From positions 10,478,001-10,542,000 of the forward strand of contig CM082590.2 of NCBI GenBank assembly GCA_040954595.2: 64,000 nt of DNA. Reading direction: 5' to 3'. A program made the position numbers and the translations under genes. Of this stretch, positions 12,785-25,196 are shown one piece after another; position 1 is the stretch's first letter; every line of letters begins with the position of its first letter. The notes under the pieces were generated by a model, which saw only the letters and a list, made by a program, of their open reading frames with translations, was not told the DNA's origin and searched no databases. The stretch is from Balanoglossus misakiensis. Taxonomy: Eukaryota; Hemichordata.

Positions 12785-13232
12785 CAATGAAATTTTGTAT
12801 GCTATTTGTACGTACTGGCTGTTTAACAGAAAACACACCAAGCTATGGCCTATGCCCTTATTGCTTGCAGGGAACACTTATATTTGACATATAAATCGCA
12901 GGAGAGATATAAACAGTTTCGTCGTATTTTAATGCATGATAAAACAAGGCCATGAAGACACATATACAGCAAATGTCAACGTCTGTAAATCATGCGAATG
13001 CATACACATGACAACCGGAAGTGGTTTTTCTAAATCTTCACTGTTTCATCCCCCATCTTGCTCCCATGGAAGCACAAATCTTTCAATTTTCGTTTTGTAG
13101 TCTAATTTACCTTCCGATTACATCCATGCACTGATACTGTTCATTATTGTTATACCCCCATAGCTCCTGGTTTCATAACTTATGTTTGTCTGATTTAAAG
13201 CGATTGCATTGTGTAACTTTTCTACCATCTAG

Positions 13233-13294
13233 CGTTCACGTTTATTGCCCAAAGTCAGAAGAACTTCTATCAAAGACTGCCGCTCCTAATCAAA
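13233..13294 (+). CDS. Candidate exon, unknown protein (upstream partner of 14.3 kb exon)
   Basis: A pyrimidine-rich acceptor (ACTTTTCTACCATCTAG) precedes an open frame that begins VHVYCPKSEELLSK. If the donor is CAAA|GTAAAA at 13295, the exon is 62 bases and leaves one base. That base joins the next candidate exon at 14336 to form an ATG codon and keeps the frame open for 62 more codons. Without that donor the frame runs to a TAG at 13369-13371, so this could instead be a terminal exon. The composition is coding-like, but no family is recognised. Confidence 0.35.
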
Positions 13295-14335
13295 GTAAAA
13301 TGTTGTACCGCCAATTTAGACAAGGAATTGATAGAAAGCATCTTCTTTCTCTAAACTATAACTCTATATAGATTATATCAATTTTCCTGAATTTTACCTT
13401 AGTTTTACTGCAAACTAGTCTGACATGTAATAGTTCAAAATGCGTAATCACTTTGAATTATGTTTGTCTTTTTAACTTCTGTTATCACCTTGTCAACACA
13501 ATTTGAAGAAAGACATTTCAGTAATGTTTGGTTTGGGGCATTTCTTGGTTACCATCGCAATTACTGTAATGTGATTGTTCGTATCCCCGCACACATTGTC
13601 GTATTTATACGCCTACACGATCTGTCAGAAATGGTCCGACATCAAGCGAGGTGTACTTAGAACGCTGTCATGTGCGTCGTTTCTAGTTATTCTCCTATCC
13701 AGACTTGTTTGACGGCATAAGCAACTGTAACTTTAAAATGGGATATAATTGTGTAGTTTCCAAACTTACGATGTCGCGGCCTTGGTGGACCGGACTGACC
13801 TAAGAAGTCAACGCGCATAACATGGACCGAGATGCTGACAAACTTCTGGCGTATTTCAGTTAAGTGACTTTGACAGAACCTTGCTATGAAAGACATTTGG
13901 CGCCATATTGACTGCTCAAATAGTATACTCGCTGTCGTCTGTACATCCTTAATTGAAAGTCGGTGAATTCAACATAAAGGCGCATTTTAATAAAGTAAAG
14001 TACATAAATTCAACCACTCAGTTAAATTGAGAGAAATTTACACAGTACCTGACAAAAATGCGTGGAACGCGCGATTAAATCTTTCAAAGAAATGTCAATT
14101 GCGTAAACAACGTCGTATTGTTCTCCGACTGTTATGTTTCACAATGGAATGGAAATGCGCGCGCGTCATTTACAAGGAACAGCCAGCTAATTATTCGAGC
14201 GATTTCATTTTCCTCCTTTTCCTCTAAAGGTAACCGCAAATGGACTGTCACTTAGCCAGACGGGGGTCACGTGATGGAGAGAAATTGCTCTGTTTTAAAG
14301 TTAGAAAACGATAGAACTGTAGTCCTTACTTTAAG
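13295..14335. other. Probable intron or intergenic DNA
   Basis: Lies between two candidate exons that splice in phase. No repeat or other feature is recognised. Confidence 0.3.
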
Positions 14336-14523
14336 TGCACGCCATTCCATCAGACATAACGGCCAGTGATCGTGGACACCTCAAAGTATTAGAAAAAGCG
14401 GGCACTGATTATATCACAATTATTCATGACATTTTACGGTGCATATCAAGTATGAGTTTAACAGAAGTAGAAAAAGAATCTATACATCTTTCATTGTTGA
14501 GAAATGAAATTTCTGCCCGCAAG
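14336..14523 (+). CDS. Candidate 188-base exon, unknown helical protein
   Basis: The acceptor is CCTTACTTTAAG and the donor is CGCAAG|GTTTGT. The frame that starts two bases in is open for 62 codons and reads as a soluble, charged, probably helical segment, with LKVLEKAGTDY, MSLTEVEKESIHL and LLRNEISARK. Charge distribution and residue choice are much more protein-like than in neighbouring open frames. It ends in phase 0 and joins the 13.2 kb candidate in phase. I do not recognise the family. It might belong to the same long plus-strand gene as the Tudor exons 21 kb downstream, but nothing directly links them. Confidence 0.4.
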
Positions 14524-16287
14524 GTTTGTATATTATTCTGCTTTGGAGAAGCGTTACGCTTTTCAAAGATGGCCGCCGGGCTGTATCTGATGAATTGGGA
14601 TCCGAGATGACACTGTTCGCAGCTGTAATCTCAAAAGCAAACCGACGCAAATAATTTTCCTCTCACAACTACTAGTCCTGATAACACCCAGCGGGTTAAT
14701 TTCATTCTATTGGGATTGAGATACTCCTTTCTCACTTTCTCTCCGACGGCATTTATTCGATAACACCGATCCGAATAATCATTTAATAATTTGATCCTCG
14801 CTGCTTTGTCAGGAGTTTTAAATCGAACTGAGGCGATCGTGTTTCTGATAAACTCGCATTTCAGCTTTGAATAGCTGAATGCCTTGTCGGAAAGTGAGTT
14901 AAAGGTCGATATTTACGAGTCTTTAGTAAATTACAATTGAAATATCAGGTGAGTGTTGGGAATAATGTAAATGGAGACAGTCCCTCGTAAACATACACTT
15001 CTTTTTATGAGAAAGTGACGATTAAACGGGTTTAGGAAACTGCGATGGTTATTAGGCCAGTACAGTTAGCTTACTTGTAAGGTATATAGATATTGGGTTT
15101 TGCTGCTTTAAGTCCAACCACAAAGTCTGTCTCCTGGAAGTGACAATAAGGCTTAATATAAATGACATTTAATTTTAATGTTTCGTTCAGAATTTGCAGG
15201 TATAGGTGTACAGGAGGTGACTTTCTCGAGGACAATTTTGCATGTCCTTTCCGTCCTCAGCTCCTGTGAGGCCAAGAAACCGGAAATGAGACAAGCATAC
15301 GTAATATGTAGGTCAGATAGAACGAAGGCTCGAAGCGTACATCATGTATGTGACAAAGCCAATGACCGTATAACTCATGGATAAACATGAATACTAGGTT
15401 TTCTTATCCCGTCTTGATTGTTCTAAATTTAATATCTGGCTGAAAATGTAGCCAAATTAATGTCTATTATAGTTTCAAACCAAACTGACTTATATCATTC
15501 GACTGGCAACCCGTTGCTATGGTAATTAACCACTTCTCGCAAGATCTCGCAATAAGCGGAGAATGTGAATTTTGTCTTACTACAGTGTGGTATTTGTTCA
15601 TATTCGTAAACGCTGCTTTCAAAAGACCATACTGCTGTGCCAATACAGTATACGTACTTAATAATGTACACGCACAATGTAAATGTTCATGCGATTGTAC
15701 TTGCCATCGTATACACAGGAACGTGGTAATACAATCTTTTGAAGTTTCTCCGAGTAATGGGAGTGGGTAGAAGCTTCACTTTATTTAACGGTGGCAGTCT
15801 TTGTCGGATGTCGGAGAACTGATTTTCTCATGCTTCCAGGCACCACTCAGTTAATAACACGTCTGACGAAGGTATTTTCCTGTGACGTCATCATTCGCCA
15901 TTCGCGTACATGCAAACGTTGCAAGATTCAGTCTATCTTGTCAATCCAACTTTCTAGAATGCAACAATGGAATAGTCTGTGACTAAAAAGCGATTGTGAC
16001 ATAGACCCATTCGGGCTGACACTGAGATTCGTTAAAGATAGTATGTGTACCTCACAAATGAACATACATCGCTGTCGATAGTACTGGTGTATATGGCCAG
16101 GATAGTTAAATTTAATTTACGATGTTAGAGGCTTAAGTTGTTCCGACATAACAGATTGATAACGCACACCTTCTCTAGCCATGGGCAAGTGATTGATTTA
16201 TCCTGAGATTCTATAAAGTTCAAATAGTGTTTGATGAACTTCATTTACATCCCCATATCCTTCACTCTATAAATTGAGCAATAACTG
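14524..16287. other. Non-coding stretch, isolated splice-like and CRE-like sites
   Basis: A good donor, TCAG|GTGAGT, lies near 14949 after a possible untranslated exon. A CRE palindrome TGACGTCA is at 15893-15900. A short acceptor-donor pair spans about 15261-15308. None forms a coherent gene model. Confidence 0.3.
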
Positions 16288-16338
16288 CTCTGTCTCTGTC
16301 TCTGTTTGTCTCTCTGTCTCTGTCTCTCTGTTTGTCTA

Positions 16339-16388
<50 letters not shown>

Positions 16389-16496
16389 TCCCCTACCTCT
16401 CTCTCTCTCTCTGTCTCTGTCTCTCTCTCTATCTCTATAAATCTCTCTCTCTTTCTCTCTCTATCTCTATAAATCTCTCTCTCTTTCTCTCCCTCA
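16288..16496 (+). repeat. (CT)n microsatellite with interruptions
   Basis: About 210 bases of CT-rich simple repeat, with TCTG and TTTC interruptions. A 32-base unit containing CTCTATAAATCTC is duplicated (ATAAATC at 16437 and 16469), showing a local higher-order expansion. Confidence 0.95.
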
Positions 16497-19400
16497 CACT
16501 CATATCAAACAGTAGCAGGAATTTTCTCCCTTTGTCCTTTATCACATGCAAATCCCTTCGCATAAACATTCACCCACTCACAGATATACTTGATTCCAAT
16601 TGACGCCATAATCTGTGTTCTAATAAGATGGAGTCAGTCCATTTGGGTGAATGGTTTAAGCAGTATGAGGTTCTATGACCCGTTAACAAGGACAGACCGT
16701 CCGCAATCTCAAATAATTACACCCATTGCGATGGATATTGTGAGGAATCTGTGAAAAATCGTCAGCCATGTTTTCTGATAATATGGTCGCCGAAAAAAAT
16801 CGTACCGATAAACTACGTCACTAGTAAATTGTAAGAATAATTTGTTATTTTATGTGTAGTTGGTATAAACGATGACGTATGGTTTGCTTGGAGCATAGCA
16901 GTTCCAAAGTAACGATTATCTGAGCAAACAATAATTTAGTCTGCTCCACTGGGTTTTTGATAGACAGGGAGACTGAGATGAAGCGTGGAAGATTCACACA
17001 CAGCTGAAGGCATACGATGGCAGTATTTTAATAGAATGTCGATGTTCAGCTGATGTTGTAATGGGACGCGGCAATGACAGGGATTAAATTTATCAATATT
17101 TCTCCTCATTGCCGTCTACCTTTGGATATAAATATATTAGGGAAATAATGAAGATGCACCGACTGCAGTCAAACATGCAAAGTTAGCCATGCAGTAACCA
17201 TCATAGTACGTTGAGATCTAGCCAATCAGCTTTTATGTGGATGGCCACACAAAAAAGCGCCACCACATGTTGTTGAGGAGAATATGCCACACCCTTTTAA
17301 CTACATAAAAGCGTAGGTAGATTAGAGGGGATTGCGAGAGAGTTCTCAGCCTACCCACTTAAACATCTGTGTATTGCGTTTTAATCCAGTGTGGACCATA
17401 TTGTATTTTAATTAAAAGTGCATACTTGCAATATGTTCGACTTCCTTTCGAAACAATGCTCTCTCTCCTGAAAACATACTAAAGACAGATCTAAGTTAAC
17501 CAATTGCATGGTGTCACAGATTAATTATAATGGCTCTTATGTTGTTATCCAACTTCAACGCCTGTTAACATTTGCAAATGTTTGTTAAACTACAACGTGA
17601 GATGCATATTTTCGCGTGACAACAGAAAAGTCATTTCAGATCCTTGTGGCTGCCATAAGTTTTGTATGAGGAGCAGCAGAAAGTTAAAAATAGCTCAGCT
17701 TCTTGCGGACTCGTAGGACTGAGCGACGTAGGCAACAATGACAGGGCTGTCGAATTGCGCTCATCCTAATGGGGGAAATGGATACCTAGGGGGGAAGAGA
17801 GCAAAAGGATGAAACATGTGACGGAACTAATAATCATGTCCTCGTGGGAACAGACATCTCACGTTGGTGTGTCTAATATATATACCACGTCCCCTTGAGC
17901 TAGTCACTTACTCTTTGTTGAAACGGGGAGCGCTTTATTGCCTGTTCCACCTGAAGTCGTTAATTATCGAAAAGATAATGAAGTTGGGCTCATGTAGGTC
18001 TCAGCCTGTAAACTTATGAGTGTTATTGCGTGTTATTTGATTGGTTGGCACTCTGGAGGACACAAGCGATCAAGGTCATTTGGAATTGAACTTGATACTG
18101 TGGTATTTTTGTGTGAGGAGTGTGTGTTTTTTAAAACATGTAGTGACGTAAACTAAATGGTATGCCATGTTTTACAAATTTGTAAACACATTTAACCTTG
18201 TGAGAGACTCGAAACCAATAAACTTTACTTTTTCCTGTTTTCAGACTTTCAAGTTAGCAGGTTTAATACTAAGAACACTATACTCACATCGGAAACAGAT
18301 GTTATTCGCATAGAAATATTTTAAATAGCTGTGAGATGTTTAAATAAAGCTTTATGCCAATTCTGATCGTTTTAGTCTGCTGAAATTTACGAGTAAAGGA
18401 CTAAACCTCTCTCTCTGGTTTGGGAATTTATTGGGAAAGTTCGAGAGGGGGTATGCATCATTTGTCGTGCTCAACACGTGCCTGATTTATACACAAAAGT
18501 CTCGGGAAATATGTAAGAGATGTTTTGATTTACACATATGTAGTAGCTTGAGCAGTTTAGAGGTGAAACCAGTTCTATTTGTATCCAGAGATAGCCGCTG
18601 TATATTAGAGAAGAAATATAATCTCGGAGGTCACCTTGAAATTTGACTGTTGTCCTTAGTATATCTCAAACTTATACTAGCACAGATTTAGGCCAATAGA
18701 CTGGGAGAGTTCTTGTTCAACGATCGCGATAAAATAGTGCCGTCAAATCGTAATTTATTGAAACGTGCTGAACCAAAGTTTTAAACACAGGGCTTGGGTT
18801 ACAGAGGTTCGCATCATGTAACAACTTCTAAAAGGAGTAAACCTTTTATCTTTGAGGAGACGTGTTTTAAACACATTAAAGTGGCACACAAGTTCACTGT
18901 TTGTTAATAAGAAACTTAAAGAGAGGCACGTTGTCAACATGAAAAAGTGTTAAAATAGTTGTGGTTACTGAAGGCCACTGCAGCATGCTTGTTTATTCAA
19001 GAGCTGATTAGTATAACAAAGAATGTTTATATGTTGTGGAAATGAATACAGCTCAATAGCTGAAAGTTAAACCTTAAATGTTTATTTTATTTTCCTGTTA
19101 TTCCTGGCACCAAAGAGACACAAATTCTTATCCAAACTGTCTATCTTAAACTTGTGGTTACTTGGTCGTACACATGTTTTTATCATTGTCTAAAGAGGAT
19201 GGAATTTCTGAATTTCCAGACATAAATATATGTACTGTACGATTGTCAATCATGTTTTTTTTTCTGGTCGGAGTATTTTTAAACGTATCGCAGCGGAATG
19301 TCCAGCTGTTGTGTCTCACAGAAAGCTCTTCGGCTCGTTGACAAGGGCGTCAACGTTTTCCATCAGTTGCCTGTGCCTTACGGCAGACTTTGCACGATCG

Positions 19401-21039
19401 CCCACATTGCAAGGGTTCAGTGTACAGGCCTACAGTACAGTCGCCGACCAAATAAACAGATAATGATAGCGTAAACTTTTTCAGTAGTAGTTTTTCACGA
19501 ACACTGGTGAGATTTAACTGTAAGAGATCTCACACTTCTAGGCGGAACTATGCTGAGATGAAATCTCTCAACTCCTACGTACCCAGTACTTATTAACAAG
19601 TCTCATTATTGCTGAAAAATAGAGACCAAAGGATCTCAGTAAAGCCGATCTAACATGAATGTACCGAAACGCCCGGAAATCAGTCAAGTGAGAATATTCT
19701 TCGAGGGAAAAAAACATTCTGGCAAATTTCCGTAATTTTTTTTTGGTAAAAATACATCTGTGAAAGGGACTGTGCAAGTCTTTGAGTGTTTTTCAATATG
19801 ACGTAAGTAACTGCAAAGAAAATGTGCAGCGTACGCATGATTCGCAGTTATATCACACTTTTTATTGCCAGTGCTGAAATTGGTTCCGTTTGCTCGATAT
19901 CTTTCGATGGATGTAACGCCGGCGTAGATAATTTCTTTCTCGAACAAAATGATTCCAGCATCTTCCCTAAAGGACACGTTCCATTACACGTTGCCTGATA
20001 AATGGTTGTAAATCGTTATGTTTAATGTGTTCATAAGTGTGCGAAAAGCAATACGCCACAGCTAGTTTGACAACTTCATTAACCGGACGTTCTCCCTCAA
20101 GACATCTTGTCATACATTGAGTCAATAAAATTAAATTTGAAATTGGTTGGCAATAGAGGCATTGTCAAACCTAACCACACATACAGGTATTTTTTTTACA
20201 GAGGTAATGTGAATTTTAACGACCTTAATGTTCGTTGTGTGTTTAGATTTAAATGCAGTTTCTGAAATAGATGCACATCTGGTCCCTAGTGTGTTCAATT
20301 GAATGGCACGGTTGGACGAAACCGATCCAAAAGATTTAGATTTTATTTGCGTATTATGTTGTGTGGTCTGCACTGGGAATCTCAAAAGACCATGGTATCT
20401 GATGACATTTGATAATTTTGAAGCTGTATTTACGAGACCACACTAGAACTGTAAAGTACTCATACGTAATAACGAAAACCTTCGTCTACCCAAGTTGCTA
20501 TGGCAACCTGCATATACATGTTTACCGATCATGTTAAGGCTAGATTTCCTACCAGAAGATAATATATTTAATGTCAGATGTAAAGGCACCCTTCAAACTC
20601 CGAGAAGCAGAGCTGAATCTTGGCGAAGATGTCTGCTGTTTGAGTGTCTTCTTGTCGAAAGAAACGCTTGAATATTTCGCAGTGCGCAATCACCTAGAGC
20701 TGTAAACTGCACCTTCAGTGTTAGTAACCACGTTTGCACGGTGCTGAGATAGTATTTAAAAAATGATGTGGGGCTCATCGTCGGCTCTCGATAACAGTAA
20801 GGAGCTTGCGAGGTTTAAGGCTTTCTCCAAAATGACATGGCGCTGTCTTCTTATCAGCACGTAAGGAGCCAGAGGGAATCATGTGTAGAGATATGAGAGC
20901 CCGGTGTTTATTGATGGCATTATGTCATTGGAAGAAGAGTTGGGGACAAGAGGGGGTGGGGGAGAGGGGAGATTAGCGATTTCTGCTCCGTGTATGTTGC
21001 TATCCCCCTAATTGATAAATTGGGTGAATACGTGATTGG
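16497..21039. other. Non-coding stretch, possible orphan promoter
   Basis: No coding family is recognised. AGCCAATCAG (about 17219-17228), then ACATAAAAGC (about 17302-17311), form a CCAAT-plus-TATA-like arrangement, but no exon is recognised downstream. A strong pyrimidine acceptor ending near 18245 leads into short open frames without recognisable content. Confidence 0.3.
20494..20507. promoter_or_regulatory. Perfect RFX X-box-like palindrome
   Basis: GTTGCTATGGCAAC matches the palindromic binding pattern of RFX factors (GTNRCC, spacer, RGYAAC), which control ciliary and other genes in animals. No promoter or exon is recognised beside it. Similar half-matches (GTTGCTATGGTAAT) occur at 15512 and 60763, so the motif may partly travel within repeats. 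Confidence 0.4.
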
Positions 21040-21123
21040 TCAGTTGGTTGGGTGGGTGGGTGGGTGATTGGGTCAGTCAGTCGGTCAGTCAGTAAATGAG
21101 TGAGTGAGTGAGTGAGTGAGTGA
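21040..21123 (+). repeat. Degenerate tetranucleotide repeat (TGGG/TCAG/TGAG)n
   Basis: Successive blocks of GGTGGGTG, then GGTCAGTCAG, then GAGTGAGTGAG form about 84 bases of tetranucleotide-period repeat whose unit changes along its length. Confidence 0.9.
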
Positions 21124-21272
21124 AATCAAACTATAGGAAATCACACATTGACATTATAGATAGTTTATTATCATCTTTGTCGATGTGAGTGAATTACGAC
21201 GTAGCTTAAATTTTCTGTTGAAGCTTAACTGTTGCCTATTTATAAACCAAGTGCCCTTTGTGAGACACTTAC

Positions 21273-21455
21273 CTTTAGCCTCAAGTAATTCACATGGAAT
21301 ATTGATATTGAATTAAATATGAGATTTAGAATGCCAAAGTATGTGGTATCCTGTTCAGCAAATATCAAATATGCACATAGAAATACGCTTGTCCGATGTT
21401 CAATTGTGACAGAAATGGTTCCAATTATAGCGATGAAAAGAAGTAATTTCACATC
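21273..21455 (-). CDS. Candidate exon with membrane-type sequence
   Basis: On the minus strand an acceptor-like ATCACCAG precedes about 60 open codons that end at a perfect donor, AAAG|GTAAGT (donor at 21267-21272). The translation is hydrophobic: LLLFIAIIGTISV, then VFLCAYLIF, then ILNLIFNSISIF, and a basic end YLRLK, compatible with membrane helices. No family is recognised. AT-rich DNA readily yields hydrophobic frames, so the perfect donor is the main support. Confidence 0.25.
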
Positions 21456-24310
21456 GCTTCTGGTGATTAATTAACCGTTAAAGGGATTATGCTAACTATT
21501 TGCGATATCAAAGCGAAATGTATAAGCAGGACGCTTCAACATTGATGGCATATATCATTACTATCATTACTTGGCGCAAACATTTATATAATAGCCAGCG
21601 GGTCTTGCTTTGTACTTGCCTTTTATTCAGGCGGCAAAACCATAAGAATTCAGTTTCACTATCGATACAGTACGTGGTTTGCTTGTTCGGTAATTAGACT
21701 CCTCCAGGCATCTTGTTATCTAATAAGTATATCATTCTATGATCTACTGGCTGTCGCGATTCTAATTTCGCACTGCCTACTTTGTGAGTAAAGGCAGAGA
21801 CAAGAAGACTGGGTTTTCTTTTCAAAAATTGATATATTCATATTTCCAGCAAGCAAGTGAATATCACATATGTTGTGTGATAATAAAACCTTGTTATCCG
21901 TGCTTTGTTCTGTCGCAGATCACTCGGAATATTAAGATTTCCTGATCGCTTTGAAGTTTACCGACAGTTAACAACACAGGCGATGTATTTTTATAGCGAA
22001 CGTCAGGTGACACGCCTAGATTAATGAAGATATATCAGAACATTGAACATGTTAGCCTTAGTTTTCATCACTGCCGCCTGTTTCAAATCAAACAGTGTGT
22101 GCAACGTCATTGGTATCGCTCAATACGTGATCTGAATACGTGCCGACAGGCATGCATGGGAACGTGTTGGTAGAATTTGTCGACAGCGCTGTGATCGCCG
22201 GTAACTTCATCGGACAATTGCTCCCTGCCCCCCCGGGTGAACTGTTGAAATAAAACGTGCCTAATGAATTCTGGTTGCTGAAGAGTTTCCCAGGCAAATG
22301 TTATCACTTCGCTTTGTTTTCTACCCCCAGAGCGCATAGTTTTGAAATTGACACAAAAATCAGGTGACAGGTTCCTATGTAAAGATAAGAATTCCTATTT
22401 TTTAACAATTTGATAACTGTTCTTTGCATTGCTAGATATGAGATGCCATGTATAGCCATCCTGTCCACTCAAATTAAAGAAATCTGACTATTTATACTTT
22501 AATTCATCATGAAAATCTCTTCTTTATGTCTAATACAAAAAAATGGTTTGCGCGCAAAACATTATCTATATTTGTGATGCAGATGGAGAATATTAAGGAA
22601 TCATGTCCAGATGGCAAATACTCAGTATTTTGGTTTTAAAATAGCATTGCCTTGCAATAGACAGCGGACCTTCACGAAACAGTAAACTTTACATATTGAA
22701 TTAACATAAACCGCTGGCATTTTTTTTATCTTGGTGTATAAACATGACTTTTGCCCAACGAGAAACTGTTGAATCCATGGCAATAGATTTTGCTGTAAAT
22801 GCGCTGGAGGCTGGAAATTTATCTTGTGAAAGCCTGGTCGCGATTCAGTTGTTTGTGTTTAAGATCCCACAGGGCGATTTGGTACATTTAATGAATTACT
22901 GCTTTTATAGAATTGAAGAGCACGCATTTAGTATAATATTCCACTTAAATTTTGATCACATATAAAACATAAAATGAGCATTTTGCGATTTGCAAAGCAA
23001 AGTCTATCATCATTAGCCTTATTTTCCCCAGCAGGTGTCTGAAATATTAAAAACGAAAAATTATCTCCATAGACATGAATAATTTGCAGATCTGGTAAGG
23101 TGAAAGTACCAAAACTATGTTGGGCGAGCTATCCCAGCTAATGAATACTGGCAGAGTTTTATTGTGTAATAACATATTTCCCTTTCACTGGAGAATATTT
23201 AACAAGAATTAATAAAGACTATTGTACAGTCATTATTTCAATTAACTCATTTGATTAGCCAGTCTAATTAGCACATCAATGTATTGATATAAATTGACAG
23301 TTAAAATATCAGAGACCACAGCTATCATTGTCAACGAGGTTCTTCCCTGCATATTGTCCAAGGATAAAACTCCAACATTATGAATCATTTTGAAAGACTG
23401 CGATATATGTGTTCATAACGTAACAAAGCATTCTACAGTTATCAGAATCATTTGAAAGTGATGGTGTATTGGTATGTAATGCTGATCGCCCAGTACTTTT
23501 GCGATATATTTTCTGTACATGCGATGTTGAAGGATGCACAATACGTTCAGATATGTACAGTCATGTTGATTGATTTGTTTTAGGAATTTCACTTGAGGGT
23601 GAGAGTTGTACTGGTTAAAACTGACAGATGTTTAAAACGTTTGTTCGCCTGAAGATGGATCGTTACACCTAAGCAACGGATGTTTTCTGACAAATGATCG
23701 ACGGTAGACATAAACTCATATTTAATGCCGGGAAATGCAATGTGTTCCAAGTCAGAATATCCTGTTGTCAATTCATGGTGTGCGTCCGTTGTTGGAATAG
23801 GATCATTCCCCTGATGTTTAGAGCAGATTTGGAAATATATAGGGGTCACACTCTAGGAACCTGAAGTGTCTTAGATCAAATACTGGCGTAAATTGTTATG
23901 TGTGAACGTTTTTTTGCCATCCCATGATTTTGCACCTAACTTCTACCTGGCTCTCGAGAAGGCCATATGTTCGATGTGTCTGATGAAAGTCTCTGTCTAA
24001 ACCCTCTAACTCACTGTCTTTTTTATGCGACGCTGAGTTGAGTTCTCTTGCTGTCAACGTCGCCCATCTGTTTTGTGACTGTCTGTCGTTGGGTCCATTG
24101 GCCTGTGCTTTGGTGGGTGTATTTTATACGGTCTGTGTGTAATGGTATACAAGTCGTTTCCTCATGTGATGCACGCTATGCGGCGTTGACTAGAAAGTCA
24201 AGTGTCAGCACCAAAACGTGCTGATACCGCCACCGGTGGGAGGAATGCATAGCAACGGTTGCCAGGCAGTGTGGTATAACGGTGATGAGTGACGTTTGAC
24301 GCGGAGACTG
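21456..24310. other. Non-coding stretch, one weak coding-like frame
   Basis: The plus frame at 22744-22965 begins MTFAQRETVESMAID and looks mildly coding-like, but it lacks a convincing donor and matches no recognised family. Nothing else is supported. Confidence 0.3.
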
Positions 24311-24718
24311 TATTTAAAGCGTATATCACCACTGAGCCGCTGTAGTGTACTAGTCGAGAGATTACGAACAGACAGATCCGTAAGCTTTGATTGACAGGTC
24401 ACAGCGCCACATGGCGTCAAACCGGCGCTTGCGAAAAAAGCTAGCTTATCATTTGCCGAGGAATTTCTCTCTCAGTGGACAGGTTTGTTTTTTGTGCGTG
24501 TGTTCATTGACGATACCTAATATCGTCATTTATTTAAGATCTGTGAGTTCTTGCAATCCGAACTGCAGTCTGCCCACTAGGAGCATTTTCATGTCTGTGA
24601 ATAATACTCTGTTATCTCGAGGGCTGTTACATATTTCCACCACTGATTTTTGTTTTTGTAGAAGTGAAACGCATATGGATGCAATATCTCATGGGCGAAA
24701 TCCTCTGTTTTGTTTCAG
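24311..24718 (+). other. Candidate spliced-transcript start (TATA-like, two exons)
   Basis: A TATA-like TATTTAAA (about 24311-24318) sits roughly 100 bases before an ATG at 24411 (ATGGCGTCAAAC). That ATG opens 24 codons up to a donor, CAG|GTTTGT, at 24482. A second possible exon, 24662-24718, has a strong acceptor (GATTTTTGTTTTTGTAG) and a donor TTTCAG|GTAGGA. Joining the two puts a stop directly after the first exon frame. This is either a non-coding or 5'-UTR arrangement, or a chance set of sites. No product is assigned. Confidence 0.3.
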
Positions 24719-25028
24719 GTAGGAGTGAAAAACGAAGGTACATTTTTACGGTATTCTCGGACTTATGGGTCATCGTCTCCAGTTGTAGTGACTGACTGGA
24801 CATACTGGTACATCTCTGTCTCTTGCTGAGGTTAGTTTTTCATCTCTCATTCTCACATGCACATCCCCCCTCCCCTCCCCTCCCCTTGCTTTGCACACAC
24901 ATTTACACACATATACATAGAACTGCATGCTTACCGGCATGTAGTGATTCCTGCCTGGCTATCAACGAGGATCATATGCGGCATGCAAGATTAACTACTT
25001 CAAATCACAGTGGTGTGATTAGGTAAGG

Positions 25029-25196
25029 ACTGTAAAACGGGTTATTTTCGCGACAGGAAATTTTCACGATTTCAAAAGTGCCAACTGTTACGCGATGTTT
25101 AATTGTCGCGTTTTCGTATTTCACTAATTGCATTTGTTTGTGCACTCACGTATTTCGCGAAAGTTTATTGCTCGCGAAAATAACCTGTTTAACAGT
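25029..25196. mobile_element. MITE, TIR family ACTGTAAAAC…TTATTTTCGCGA
   Basis: The left end (25029-25053, ACTGTAAAACGGGTTATT then TTCGCGA) and the right end (25172-25196) form 25-bp terminal inverted repeats with two mismatches. The interior has several CGCGA-type blocks and no coding capacity. It belongs to the same family as the element at 62377-62584. Confidence 0.85.

Noticed and set aside
18246-18330. Strong pyrimidine acceptor followed by short open frames
   Set aside because: Two frames are open for about 25 codons, neither with a donor or recognisable motif.
22744-22965. Frame starting MTFAQRETVESMAID
   Set aside because: Somewhat coding-like, but lacks a convincing donor and any recognised family.
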